This document shows positions 1 through 14,200 of a stretch of 64,000 bases of DNA, one piece after another. Every line of letters starts with the position of its first letter. The stretch's first letter is position 1. This DNA is from Symbiodinium natans (Eukaryota > Sar > Dinophyceae > Suessiales > Symbiodiniaceae), in the NCBI GenBank assembly GCA_905221605.1, contig CAJNDS010002374.1:310001-374000 (forward strand). Reading direction: 5' to 3'. Position numbers and translations under genes: made by a program. The notes under the pieces were generated by a model. The model did not search any database. It worked only from the letters and a program-made list of their open reading frames with translations, and was not told the origin of the DNA.

Positions 1-472
1 AAAATTTGGGGGGAAGGGTTGGGTTAGGGGGAAGGAGGCCCGATCCGGGTCTGCTTGTTCCAGACGCTTCTCGGCAGGAAGCCGAGGCGAATTGGATTTA
101 TGGGATTCATTTTCATTTTTTTTTCATTTTGTTTGTGCCTTCTCCATGCTCTGCTCTGCGGCATGCTCTGCTCTGCCCGGGGAGGCCTCCCGAAAATGGC
201 TGGTCTTGGGGCGGCGCGATGCCATCAGGAGCAGAATGGTGGAGCTCAAATTAGCGGGCAAAGGCAGAGAAGCCTTTTCCCCTCAGCACTTCTCGCTCGG
301 CAGGATGTCGGCCTTGGAAGCTTTCCGGTGCGTCGCGCACGAAGACCTCAACTTCCAGAACGAGACGGCTGGGCACCTGAAGAGATGGGAGGTGGTGGGG
401 AGGGGGGGGGTGCGTTGCATTTGCCATGTTCTGTGTGTTTCGTGTGTTTTGTGTGTTTTGTGAGCCCAGGCC

Positions 473-800
473 TTGCAGGAGACAATCCGCGACGCGGAGG
501 CCCTCGTCTTCGTGGGCCTCCACCAAGGTCCCGTCACGACCTGCGTGGAGCATGGCACCGACGACGTCGATGTGCTGGCTTTGGCGCTCCACGTGCTTCG
601 CGGAAGCCTTGGCTCCCCAGCTCTCGGCGTTTTCTTGCTGATCCTTCCTTTCGCCCTGCTTTCTCCCCGGCTATATGTCATTTGCTTCCAGGCGCCGCGC
701 TGTCGGCCGGCTTGCCCCTGGTCATCGTCACGCGCAGAACGCAGCAGCTCTCGGGCGAGGTACCCATATCATATGTGTAGTCTCTCGCAGAAGAGCTCTC

Positions 801-852
<52 letters not shown>

Positions 853-1180
853 GAGCGTTGAACTTGGGCGGTGCGTCGGTGCGCAGGACCAGGAGCCGGT
901 CCACGCAGGCCTCTGGGGCTTTGCCCGCAGCGCGCGGCTGGAGGAGCGGGAGAAGGGGCAAACCGACATCATTGCAAGGCACCGCGCGGGTAGGCCACAA
1001 AGACACAACAACGGAACACGCACATGGCGCAGGAGCCGGAGAGATTGCGCGTGGCTTGCTTGGATCTGGATTTGGATTCCGAGCCTCTGGAAGCCATCGA
1101 CGTGGCCCTCGCTCAACTGCCAGCGGCCCTAGCGGTTGACTTCAGAGAGCATATGTTGATGCGAAAACAAGCTCAGCTCA
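473..1180 (+). CDS. PKS structural (non-catalytic) ketoreductase subdomain, exons
   Basis: In reducing PKS modules a degenerate Rossmann half precedes the enoylreductase and supports the catalytic KR. Three exon pieces fit it. The exon at 692-759 reads [20 protein letters not shown], matching the conserved 'lwvvTrga' strand. The exon from 854 contains [16 protein letters not shown], matching 'LwGlgRvlalE'. About 1030-1125 reads [14 protein letters not shown], matching 'Pel..rlvDLD'. An upstream piece from about 475 ([17 protein letters not shown]) is in the expected place. The 692-759 exon is followed by a GT donor at 760, and the next acceptor is the CAG at 851-853, directly after a (CT)n tract. 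The absence of a GxGxxG cofactor motif here agrees with a structural role. Confidence 0.8.
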
Positions 1181-4100
1181 CGTGTTTTTCTCCATGCGAC
1201 CCGTGCCTCCATTCCCCCCCAAAACCCGCTCCTCCTCCTCTTCCTCCCGAGGTCCAAAGATGCCTCCCGTGAAGAGGACCGGGGCAGTGACGGGGCACAA
1301 GAGTTCCCCGTGTGTTTTTATGCTCTGCACATGCCGGGAGGAGCTGTCTTGGCGGGCTGGAGAGGCCGAGTCTGAGACCGGGAAGGGGCGGGCCAAGGGG
1401 TTTCGTGCCGTGGACCAAAGAAGCACCCATATACGGCCCTTCGACTTTCGAACCAGAGGCCTTGGGGCGTCGACTGGCGCGGAGCGAGCTCCATGCCCGG
1501 ACCCCACTGCGCCTGAACATGCCGGCGCGCGGAGCCCTGCCCGGGGCCCCAGCGTTGTCCAAAGCTGTCGCATACACGGCATGCACAAAAACATTTCAGC
1601 CCGCTCTTCCAGGACGGGGCTGCGCCCCGTGCCTCTCAGCACGAAGCCGCCCCTGCACCTGGGCGCCGCGCTGCTCCGCGTCCGGGCCGTGGGCCTGCGC
1701 CCCGTTCGGATAGGGCCTGGGTGAGGTGCTACTAGCAGGAAGCGCTCTCTCCGCTCTCTCACATCGTTTCTGCTCCCCCGCTCTCTCCTCTCGTCAGTCG
1801 GGCCAGTGCGTTGAACCAGGTCTCAACTTCCGGGATGTCCTCAATGCCAGCGGCCGTGTTGCGTTTGCAGTGGCTTCTTTTTGATGCGAGGGTGTGAGAC
1901 AGAGACAGTGGAAAGCCTGGTGAGGTCATGGGCCTGTATCCAGGAGACCCCCAACCGGGCGATGGGTGTGGGTGTCCGGCCAGCCTTTTTCTGCTAGCAC
2001 GCACATTTTTCCCCCGCTCCTCATGGAATTGGTTGTGGATTTCGGAGTGGTCGCAGCGCTCGGTTCAGTTCGTCTTGATCAGGAGATCCTGGGCCTCCAG
2101 GAGCAGACGTGGGAGGCACCGTGCTGGACCTCGCCGAGCACACGGGGAGCCACCTCAGGCAACGTGCGTGTGTGCGTGAGTGCGTGAATATGTGCGGGCA
2201 TGATTCGTGTTTTTTGGAGGCTCACGGAGGAGGTCTTCGGCGAGGCCCCGGGATGCTTGAGCAGCTACTGCCTGGCGCCCGCGCGGCGCGCTGAGCTTCC
2301 AACACAGAAGTGCACTCTTCAGGGCTCGGAAGTGTAGGGGATAGTGCAGTGGCTGTCAGGATGGGCCGTTTTACTTCGTCTTGCTTGGCCTGCCTTTCAT
2401 GCGGTTGTTCCTATTCATCGTTGCGATCATTACTCTTCAACTCGAACATTCATCATGTTGCCATATTGTCTCTGGTCAAAGAAACTGGATCTTTCCACTT
2501 GTTGTTTTTTGGCCTCCGGGCTGTTCCATGAGGCCGCTACTGGCGCCCAAGCCCCCGAGCTGGTCCTTCGAAGAGGTGATCCCTAATTCTGGACCTCTTC
2601 TCCTCTCTCTTGGTTTAGTGTTGGGAGTCAGCTCTGTCTCCCTCTTCCTGTCCCTTCGGAGAGAGGCCTGCGCCATGCCCGTGATCTTCGTGACCGTGGA
2701 GGAGGCCCTCGGGGACCTGGCGCGGCTGAAGCGCGGCGAGCGGGTCCGGGGGCCCAGAAGGGGAGACAGAAAGGAAGGGAACAAAAGGTGACCAAAAAAA
2801 GAAGGAGAGGCGAGACTTATACATATACGCATAAATGCATATATGTATCAGGGAGACGGGCTAGTTTTTTGTTTGCTTGGTTTTTCTTTGCCGTGAGGTC
2901 CTGATCCATGCCGCTGCCGGCGGCGTGGGCTTGGTCGCGATCCAGTATGCGCAGCATGTGGGGGCAGAGGTCTACGCGACAGCCGGTTCGGAGGTACGAG
3001 TAGGCAAATTTGTTGACAGCCCACCCAATACAGTCCTGCTTCTTTCTGTGCCTGTGTGCCGTGACTTGGGACAGGCGAAGCACGAGTATCTGCGCAGCAT
3101 CGGGGTGAAGCACATCACCAGTAGCCGCAGCGGGGCGCGCTTCGAGGAGGAGATGAGGAGCTTCCTGGACAAGGAGAGGGGCGGGTGCCAGGCTTCAAAT
3201 GGCTTTCAACCGAATTTCAACCAGCTGCGTTTTTGACGCACGGCGTTTCGCAGGAAGGAGTTGACGGGATCGACGTGGTGCTCAACAGCCTCAGTGCTTT
3301 GTTGTCAATCTGTCAAATTGTGTCTCTTCGGGTGCTTGCGATTCGGCTTGTTGGTTGGACTCCGGTACCCCCTTCTCGAGCCTTTGGAGTCTGGAAACAA
3401 TCAACTGACCACACTCCTCATATCATCAGAGCTGAGGCCACGATGACTACATCCCACGCTCGCTGGCGCTCTTGCGGAGCGGCGGCCGCTTCATCGAGAT
3501 CGGGAAGCGGGGCATCTGGTCCCACCAGCTCATCCCTGAGAGCGGCTCCAAGTAATGAACTCAGAAAGCGGGTCCCGGCCGCGTTGGGCCGAGGCAGATG
3601 TGGGAGAGCCGCCCGGATGTGATGTACGAGAAGATTGCCGCAGACACCATGATGGAGAAGGCTCAGCCGTTTTGGGAGAGAGAGATTGCATTCTGTGACT
3701 AGAGAAGTTGACTTCACGCAGTTCTCATAAAATGAGAGTCGACCCCACATGCTCCCGCTCCCCACTCGAACAATTGGCTGCTTGAGCCGCCCTTTGGGCT
3801 CCGCTGCTCAGGAGCCCTGGAGGCCGGGGGGGGGGGGCTTTGTCTGTTGCTTTGGAGGCTTGGGAGGCTTCGCATAGCTGTGCTCTCTTTGTTCAGCTGC
3901 TGCTTCCACTGCTGAGGATACTCCCAAATCCCAAAGGTGTCCAAAGCTCTCTGAAGGTTCGGGATGAGAGGAGGTATTATAAGCGACACAGGGTAGGACG
4001 AACAACGACAAGACTCATCTCGCATCGGGAGTGGCTGTCAATGTTGGCCAACCTTGAGCACCAGGGGTGGGGAGGCACAAGATGATCACACAGCAACACA

Positions 4101-7100
4101 TCGAGTTTCGAGTCCGTTTCGTCGGATCGGCACGCCAAATCTCGGATGCAGACCTCCACAATCAAAGAGCACATGCGAATGCAGAGGGTGGACAGGGCAG
4201 GAGAGCATGTCGGAGCAGAAAGTCCCCGGAAGAGGTACAACTCCTACTTGACGCGCTTGAAAGACCGCGTGGATGCTGGCGGGCTCAAGCCCATCCACAT
4301 GCACGTCTTTGAAGGCCTGGAGGAAGGCGCGGGGCCAAGAGTCCGTCTGAAACAGCAGAAGAGAGCAGCGCAGGGAAGCGGGAGAGTGAGACTAAACGCA
4401 AAGTGCCTCAAAGCATCTCGAATCTCAGAGAGGTGTCCGAGCTCTGCAATTCCTCCAGCGGGCACAGAACATCGGCAAAGTGGTGCTCTCGGAGCGCGGC
4501 ACCCATATGCTCCATCGGTATGTCTCTCGATGAGAGAAAGAGAGACCGCTTTTCCAAAACGAATGCAAAAGCTTGCTTCAAGTCTGGTCGGACGCGAGAA
4601 GCTGAGGCCGAGCAAGCTGCCGGCTGAGGGCACGCACGTCCTCAGTGGTGGCACGGGCGCCTTGGGTGTGGCCAGGGCCTCTGAGTGGCCTTCGCCTTTC
4701 TCTGTGCTGACCTTCAAGGTTGTTTTTTTGGCCTCTCGCTTTTGTTTTTTCTTGCCCTTCTCTCCAGCACATTCTGACAAGTGCCCAATCTTTGTTTCTC
4801 GAGGTGACAGCTCAGTTCCTTGCAGAGGAAGGGGCCAAGTCCCTCTGCCTTTTGTCGCGGGCGGGGCGCCCACCGGAAGAGGCGGGGGGAGGAGCTCAGA
4901 CGGCGAGCTCAGACCAAGCTCAGACTAAGCTCAGTGAGTCGCGGAGAGAGCCCATACTCTCAGATCGCACACTAAAAGAGCAGATTCCCGGAAGGTGCAG
5001 GCACGATGGGACTGGCTGCAGGCAAGACCTTGAGATGCACTTTCCCGTGGGGGGGAGAAGTTGCCTTTGTGTGTTTTGCTCTCCTTTTATCGCACACCCT
5101 GGAGAGGCGAGCACCGTGGACCTGCAAGTCCTTCGCTGCGACGTCTCCGAGGAAGCCTCCGTGAGCTCCGCGAAAGTCCTGAAAGGCCGCGCCGCCCTTC
5201 TTGCGCCCTTCTTGCGCCCACCTGCCAAAGCTGCTCGCGCCGAGGCCCCGTCGCTTCGCTCTTTCACTTGGCCGGAGCATTGGCCGATGCGATGCTGCCT
5301 GCCCTGGACCATGAGATGTTCCGGAAGTGCGGGGCGCAGTGCGCGAAGCAACACGAAGCAACGTGTTCAAGGAAGCCTGTGCAACGCAATGTGCTTGAGA
5401 GCTCCACGGAAGCTTCAGAGGTCGTATGGCCCCAAAGTCCATGGCCTGCGGCACCTGCTACGCCACCTCATCGGGGCCCGCACCCTCGCTCTTCGAGATT
5501 CTTCTCTCTCTCTCTCTCCTTCCTCTCTTTCTTTCTCTTCCTGCGCTCGTTCAAGGACTCGGCGCAGCTGGTGCTCTTCTCCTCCACCAGCTCGCTCTTC
5601 GGCGCTCCAGGCCATGACTTTCCAGCTGAGGCCCAAGAGGCTGTGGCAAGATGGGGGCGCTCGCCAGGCCAGGGCAACTATGCCGCAGCCAACAGCACCC
5701 TCGACGCCTTTGCGGCCTTCGCAGACAGCCCGAGTAGAGGCCGAGGGGTTTAAGCCAGAGACAGCTCAAGTCCGGCTCCTGTCGAAGCATCACGGTTGTC
5801 AGATCCAGTCCTCTGCAGCCTACACGGCCGCCTAGGTAGGAAAAAGCGCACCTCAAGATCTCAAGACAGGCCCAGATACACGAAGTTTTAAAAGGAAACG
5901 CGCTAGGTCACCGGGGCTCCCCTTCCTGATGCCCAGTCCTCCCTTTGGGTGCCAATCTTTAAGTCTTTGTTTGTATCTCTCAATACACTGACCCCCGAAG
6001 TTCGATGAACCTCAAACTCTCCAACCCTAAGCTGGGGGTTTCGTGACGCCATGGCGAGCGAAGCTGTGCAGCCGTTGAAGTCCGACAAGCCCGAGGTGGC
6101 CAGTTTCCCTCGACAGTTTGGGGGGTTCTTTCTTCACCGGTGGAATTTTGTTTCGGCGCCAGTTTCCTCAGCAGTTTTTAGCACGCTTAATCTTGTTTTT
6201 GGGCGTTCATGCCTCGGGTTCTTGGTGTTTTTTTTTGCAAGGCGCACGCCCTGCATGTACTCCAATGGTTTTGGAACGTGGCCTTACATCAACATCAGGA
6301 CGCCCAAAGCATTCCCTTAGCACTTTTGTGTTTCTCTTTCAGGTGGTGGGATGCGACGGTTCATCTGGTTCAGCCGATCACGACTCGGAGGCCTCGCCAC
6401 GGCCAAATTCAGCAAATACATCGCGAAGGAAGTCCAGGTATGATAAGAAGCTCGGCTTTGGATTGTTCTGTGTGGTTTCTGCTTCCTCCTCTATTCCCCC
6501 GGACCTAAACCATCAACTCCATGAACATTCCTGCCTCCCCACTGCCTCCAGCTGCCTCCCATTTGACCCTTAAAGGGTCTCGAAAAGGCTTGAACTTGAG
6601 TGGCGGTAGCAGGGGGAGGGGGGGGGGGGAAGGAGGGGGGGAGGTGGGCTTGCCAAGGACAGTGAGCTGCTGCCAAGAAAGTCTTGACAAGGCATCGCGC
6701 TGCTGCCAGACCCTTCCTCAGTTGATCGCAGCCTCGCTTGGAGCGGTGGTGGTCACCGGTTGCTCCATGCTACCAGGTCTGCTCATGCTTCTTGGCAGGG
6801 AGCAGGGAAGTAAGAAAGCGCTGCATTTTCGTGGCTTTCAAATTGAATGGGTCTAACAAAAAGTAAGTAAAGAAGGAACAAATGTAGTGTGTACATATAT
6901 GCTCCCCCAATGACATTGGTCCTCAGTCGTGTCGGCAAAAGGCAGGAGGAGGACCATGAGCAGCATTTCTGATTGGGTGGGATTGCTCTTCGAGGAATAG
7001 CGGATATCTGCTCACAGTCTTGTCGGATGTCGATGGTCTCTCTGTGCCGGGCTTGCACCATTCTAGAACTGCACTCCGAGCATGGCCCGGCTTCTGGGTT

Positions 7101-10100
7101 GCGCACTGAACGTTCCTGAGCTTACCTATGGAATGGATTTTGACAAGAACCCTGCAGAAGAAGAATGCATAAAGACCGAATAAAACGTTCCGGGCCTCCC
7201 TCCTGCTCATCTGCAGTAAGGGCTTTACGCCACAGACATCGCGTTCTCAAGAATCCTGTTCCAGTGGCTCGCCCCTATTAAAAAGTCATAGCCGTTGTCA
7301 TGCGAAGATGTTTGCTCTCTCAGGACTCAGGACGGTTCTAGAATCCTGTTCCGGCCAATTCCTGCTGCATGAAACAGGTTTTGTTTTTAGGCGGGCAGTT
7401 TGTCAGGAATTCCGGTCTGAGCCTTGGTCCGCATGAAACTTAACAAGGAATGTATCTTGAGGACAATTTCAGGAATCCGGCTCCTAGTTGATGTCTAATT
7501 ACGTCTTAACCAAGCCAACTCAAGTGTTTGCCATCTTTTGTCTGGCTTGGAAAGCCTGGTCATGTTACATGTGCTAGCAGCTGCTAGCAGGATTAATGAC
7601 AGCAATCCCTGTTTAGATGCATTTTGAAAAGCCGCTGGGCCACTGGGCCAACAGAACAGCACACCTGGCAATGCATCTAAAGGACCCCGGTATATTTTTC
7701 ATTTTGTTAACTAGATTTCAACCCAGAACTCCGAGAACCACTGCCAAGAGCCAAGAACGCAGATTCCAGGGAGTCTTGGTTCTTGGTTTTTGGTTCCCTG
7801 GGCCATGGGTTCAATCTTTTTTTTATTCAAATCACAAAAACTTAGCCGAGAGCCGAAAACCAAGAATTAAGACACCCTGTTCTTGGTTTAAACCTGCTCT
7901 TGGTTCCGGGGCCACGCTGAAAAAGTGCCTGAACGAGTTTAAAACATACTCTTCACTCAGGCCCCGGATGCCAAGAATCAGGATGTATGAGTTAAGGGAG
8001 ACGGACAAGCAGTCTAAAGCAAACCAACTATGCGCACAACAAATACGTGTAAGCTTTATAGTCTGCAATCACAAAGCCACATGACATGTTCAAATAACTA
8101 TTGGCGGATTTTTCTCACTATACTCACGCAGCCAACGTACCGGAGCGTGATCCATAGCATGCTGAAAGACGTCACTACGATGGAAGGCCTAGAGTCAAGA
8201 CAGACCAGTCTGGAATGAGCAACGCTTAACTTTTTATGGGAGGAGGAAATGAATATTGGCTAAAAGCAGCTTTATGAACAGAGATTAATTAGACCTCCCG
8301 TGGCCAAGCCGCTGAAGCTCATGATGCCGTTGCGTACGGGCGCATCATGAGCACCATCGTGGCATGTTGGGGGGGTTTGTGAGGAACACACCTTGAGGAG
8401 GAGGCGGGTTGGGGAAGTCTGTTGGCGTGGTGTTCTTTGGGTGGGGGGGTTGGGCGCATACCCGGGCGTGCGCTTGTTCAAGCTGAATCGAGGGTTTGGC
8501 ATGCACTTGCGCCGCGTCAATCTGAAACACTTACAGCAGGGCAGTGATGCTGGTCGAGGGGTGGGAGGGTTTGGGAAGGACATTTAAATTTGGGGGTGGA
8601 GGACGGGATGTTTGCCTTGCTCGTGCCAAGAAAGGACTTCACTGGTACCGACCAAATACGCGCTAAACCGCCGATCGCCATTTAAGTGTTCGAACGTTCG
8701 AGCGTCGCACCCCATCGCTCCTGTGTTGCTCGCTTTGTCATCGGGTGTTTCCCAATGCCTCAATAAAAACGTAGGGCGTGCAAAGCAGATCGCAACAACT
8801 TAGACAACCAGAAGACCCTACGCAAAAGTTCATCTTGAATTGTGGGCTTGGGAGCATCTAAAGGGTTTTTTTCAGAAACGGAAAGCAAAGAGCACACTTG
8901 TCAGAAAAAGGTTGCTGTGGCTCGTGCCGCTCACCATGGTGGTCAAGCCTGGCGGCGTGGAAAAGTACGTTGGTGCCATCAGTGCAGGCTTCATCGTTTT
9001 GGGCATTTTGGCTTCCACCATGGGACTTCAGTTCCCCGTGCTTGCTCTTGAATGGTTGACTATTAATGGAGAGACGTGGGACTTGGGCGACAACAAAAAG
9101 AAGTGGGAACACCGCTTCTTCAAGCAGCCTGACCAATCACGGCAAATAGGCGGCTTCCTCATACTCTTGCGAGCAGTGGCCAACGGAAGCACGTTGGTTT
9201 ATTCAGCATTTATCCTTCCGGAAAGGAACCCGGAGGAAAACTTGAACCTGTCGAAGTACCTCCTGGCCTGGCTGGAAGCTCCACTTGCTGGCTTAGGGGC
9301 CCTGGTCTGTCTCTATTACCTGCTCAAAATCTTCTGCAAGGAAGAGATGGATGCCGGGGACTGTGTCATGTTTGCCAAGTTCGTCCGACGGCTTGCCCGC
9401 TTTTCGGCTTTGTCGAGTTTGCCCTACGCCAACCCGGCTGTGTTGTGGGGCCAGCTCCAAGGCGGCATCGATGATTTTCATCTCCGCCTGCAAAAGCAGC
9501 GTGACATAGGAGATGAGGAATTCAAAGAGAACGGGAACAGGGTCCCTTCCAAGGACCTGTATTGGATCGAAATTCTCGGTCTGGGGTATGTGGTCTTCTC
9601 CCAGATGGCCTACATTGCCCTCTTTGCCTGTGCTGCGATTGGTTCCGTGGTAGTGAAGACATCACAGGTGAACTTCGTTTCTGCAAAAGCTTGGCACGAG
9701 TGGACGCCTGCCGAGCTCATTCAGCTCGCTTCGTTCATCAACGCCTTAAGCGGGCTCGGTCTGGATCCTAACCTGATAGGACTTGTAAAGGTGCTGCGAG
9801 AGCGGTATCCGGGAGAAGCCAAGAAGTTTGGGAAGTCCAAGGACGACGAGCTGGTGGATTGTTGGCAGGTCGCAGTCACCGATACTTTCATTAACGTCGA
9901 ACGGGCACAAAACGGGCACAACAAATTGCGCAGGTCGGCGATTGTTGTTGCCCTTTCGCTGGACCTCACTGATTGCTGCAACGTAATGAATGAGGGTGAA
10001 GAGGGAGATGAGGAGGCCGCTTGGCATGGTGCGCGTTCGAAGTCCGTGACTGTGAAGAGCCGCAACACGGAGTGAGGAGTGGGACGTGTTCGTACCATCG

Positions 10101-11256
10101 TAGGTGCCATTACAGTTTTGCTGGTCTACGTTCATCCGCCGCCTGCACATGCCAAGACGCTTGAGCAGCCCTTCCCTGATGCGCAGGGGGTTGGGATGAT
10201 ATATTTCTGGGACGGGCGGAAAGAAGGGGAAGCGCTGCTTGGGCAGATCTTTGGCACCAGCTGACCAAATTGGCCAGACTTGCATGCCGTTCCATTTTGC
10301 CATGTTTACCTTTCATCCTTGTCCAGAGGTTTTTCCCGCTGATGAGTTTTCCCGACACGCGATGCGTGACTTGGGAATGCCCAGCGTGAACTCGTCAACA
10401 AGAGCCAATACTCGTACCACGAGCACGAGACCACTGCCACTACCATTTATTACCATTGCCACTACCACCACCACCACCACTGCCACCACCACCACCACCA
10501 CCACCACTACTACCACTACGACCACTACGACACCACCACGACACCACCACGACACCACTACGACACCACTGCGACACCACTGCGACACTACACTATGACG
10601 ACTACTGCTGCTTCTACTTGAACTTCTACTTCTGCTTCTGCTTCTGCTTCTGCTTCTGCTTCTACTTCTATTGCTACTGCTACTTCTACTTCTACTTCTA
10701 CTTCTTCTACTACTACCACCACTACCACTACTAAGAAGCGTGGTGGTATTAGATGGGATGGTTTTCTTCATTTGAAACGCTTAAACGCATGTTTTTTGCT
10801 GCTTTGGGCACTTTCGGGGCGGGGTGGGGTCAATTCTCTCTTGTGTTGGAGATGCCAGGATTTTCCAATGCATCTTCTTTCACATGACTTGGCTTACATG
10901 ATACCAGCACATTCACTGCATCCCAGCATTTATTGGTCCCAGTATCCATGGCCGGGCAACGTCCATGTCGAACCGTGACATCCAAAGCTACATGTTGCTG
11001 AAATGACACACACATGCCAGGGTTTGCGACAACATGCAACATTCGAACCCCCCCCCCCCCTCAGGAAAGCATGTCCATGTTGCTGAATTGACACGCGTGG
11101 CAGTGTTTTCGACAACATGCAAAGTTTGATGCCCCCCCTCCTCCCCCCCCCCAGAAAGCATGTGCATGTTGCTGAAGTGACACGCCTGCCAGCGATTTCG
11201 ACCATAGTGATGCACATAAACACACCGTCATACCACCACTGCGCGTACTACTCCTC

Positions 11257-11293
<37 letters not shown>

Positions 11294-14200
11294 GACTACG
11301 ACTACGACGACTACGACTACGACTAGGACTAGGACTAGGACTAGGACTAGGACTACGACTACGACTACGACTACTACGACTACTACGACTACTACGACTA
11401 CGACTATTAGTATTGCTCGTACAATCAATCCCAGCTGAGCGGCAAGCATGACAAGCCAGAAGCCAGTGATGCCTGTCACGTTGGCAAGTACACCACCTCC
11501 CCTATGCACTTGTAGCTTAAAGTGGCTTACATGTGAAGAAGACTCAAGCTGCCAATTCGCTGCTCCGCACAGGTGCAGTGTCGGTGCAGTGGGGGCCATG
11601 GGCATGGCCCCGAGGAAGTTTTTGAGACTTCGAGACTTCCGCTGGAGTCACCATCCCTGTGAGGCCGAGGTAGGTATGGCGGTGCAGAAGGGCACCGTGC
11701 AGAGGGCCAAGGCCAGCGGCATCGGCGCCCTCAGCAACCCACAAGGCCCCTTTGCGTCTGAACAGCGCGCATCACATCGCCCCTCGTTTTTGTTTGTAGA
11801 CACTCTCTCTCTCTCCCTCTCTCTCTCTCTCTCTGCCTTCTCCCAGGTTTGGCAATCCTGGGCAGCGTCCTGCACCAAAGCGCCGGAAACCCATCGAAAC
11901 CCAACAGAACTCCCGATGCTCGGGCTGCCTAAGGTGTTTGCACACTCTGCACATGGGCTAAGGGGCCACGGCACTCGCTGGTGGGCGCAGCCCACGTCCG
12001 CTGGCCCAAGTTCCTGCGCACCGTGTTCAATGCCCGGAGCCCAAAACGCAGTGCCCAGAACGGGCTCCGAGGGCCATTTTGATCATCCCCCCCCAGCCCC
12101 CCGCCCCACCCCTGCGCTTGGCTCTTGCCTCGAGGCTGAGCCGCCGGCCTCCCTGCTGGACATGGCCGCCGAGGCAGCCAAATCCATGGAGACGGGATCC
12201 GCCGATGCAGGCGCCGGTGCCGAGAGATGCCCTTCGAAACCTTCGAAACGTGCCAAGCTATGCCAACTTGTGCCAATTGATGCTCCGTCATCACGTCATG
12301 ACATGGCTTTGCCGACCTTGAGGCAGCTGTCTCGAGGATCATGTTAGGTGTTGAGTTGACGTCTTCAACATTTAAGACAGGTGGTCTGAACCAGCAGACA
12401 ATCGTCTCGAGGATGCTGTCCAGACAATCTAGTAGGCAGTAAAGATAGTGTTCGCATCCGGCTCGCGGCCCTTTCATTCCGATAAATGTTGTCAAGGCAA
12501 ACCAGGCGGATCGGCTGATGTTCACGACAGTGCGAACGTCTGGTTCCGAAAGGGCCCACAACAACATCAACAACGTTTACAGCATCAAGGGTGCGATGAA
12601 AGCGTGTACGCAACATCCTTTCAAGCAGCTTGTATCAACACAGGGACCCACCCCTCCCGCTCCTTCCCCACCCCCCCCCTCTCCCCACAAAAAAAAGGGA
12701 GAAGGGCAAGGGTGGAGTGCGAGGTGTTTTGTATTTACTCTTGCTGTCTTTGAGAGTGCAGGGCTGGCGGTGGAGCTGGCGGCACTGGGCGCTGCCGAGC
12801 GCCAGGAGCGGTTGGAGCTGTTGGTGCGGAAGTTGGCCAGCGACGTCGTGGGCGAAGACCTACCGGGGGACGTGGAACTGCTGGAGCTCCGGGCTCAGAC
12901 CTTTGAGAACATGTCGAGAACATTTGAGTTAACCCCTTTCTCTGAGATTTCTGAGCGCATGCCGGCGCCGAAGCAGAAGAGAGAGTCCAGACTTTTGCGA
13001 AGGTCTGGCATGGACTCCTTGTCTGGTGTGGAATTCAGAAATAGGCTTCAGCAAGAGTGGAAGCCTCGGACTTCCCCGACAACCCACAGCATACGGAGAC
13101 ATGCACAATGCACGTGTTTGCATGCGGTTGGGTAGTTGCGCGATGGGGTTACCTGGGGCGCCTTGCGAACCTTGCAGGCTGGGTGGTGTTCGGCTGCCAA
13201 ATTCCGCGGTCTTTGACTTCCCGACGGCCCCGGGAGCAGTGCCAACACTGCTTTGAAGGGTCTCTGAGTCGCCGTGGGATCCACTGGCCCTTGAAGCGCT
13301 TTGTTTTCTTGCGCAAAAAGTCCGGGTTTCACCTGAGAGGCCAACGCGCTCGCGGGCTTCATTGCGGGCCAGTTGGGGGCGAGGCAAGTGTCCGAGGTGC
13401 CCTTCGCGTTCTGCGTGCTCCTTTGTTCATGCTGTCGGAACACATGCAAGACACGCTTCTTATGAAGTATAGCCGATATAACAGTATGCCAAGTGTTTGT
13501 CTTGCGTGCCTGTTCTCCCGTGGTACGGCCGCCTGCAGCGCAGGCACCACAACAGGCGCCGGCCGGGCAGTCCAAAATTCTGGAGCTGCTGAACACCAGG
13601 ATTCCAGATCAGTGTGTTTGTGCAGTGCGGGGAAGTGTGGGACTGTGTGGGGAGGTGACTTGTTGTAGCCTGCCGCAGCGCCAGGACGACTGGCCGGCCT
13701 CTCTTCCTGGTGCCCGGCGCTGGCCTGCAGGCCGTTCAGTCGCCATGATGTCAAACCTGCCCTCAGATCGAAGCGCGCGTTGATCGAGGCCGCCGGCTTC
13801 CAAGCCTTGGCATCCCTTCTGCCGGTGCCAACCTGGAGCGTCTCCTGGCCCCAAAACCTCCCGAGGGAGAGGCGGGGACGTGGTGAGACAGGGGACAGCG
13901 TGCGCTCCGGGTGACGCCATGTGCCCTCATGTGCCCTCTCTCGCAGCATGTGTGTCACGACTTCTTGTGGACCCCTGTGACCTTATGAGATGCCGTGGAG
14001 TCCATTTAACCTCAAAGCTTTTGGTGCCCAGCATGGGCAGCCCCCGCTGGCAAAAGGTGCTGAGGAGACGGCCATGGCTTCTCTGCAGCACGTGTGTGGC
14101 CCTCGCTGTCAGCGGCAAGGCCTTCACGGCCCAATCCCTCCGTAAGGAGGGCATGGCTTCTCATCCCACGGGCCCCACGGGTTTTGCAGGCCGCCGTGAC

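Noticed and set aside
8600-8840. Search for a relic dinoflagellate spliced leader before the 411-codon ORF
   Set aside because: No CCATTTTGGCTCAAG-like sequence was found there, so retroposition remains unproved.
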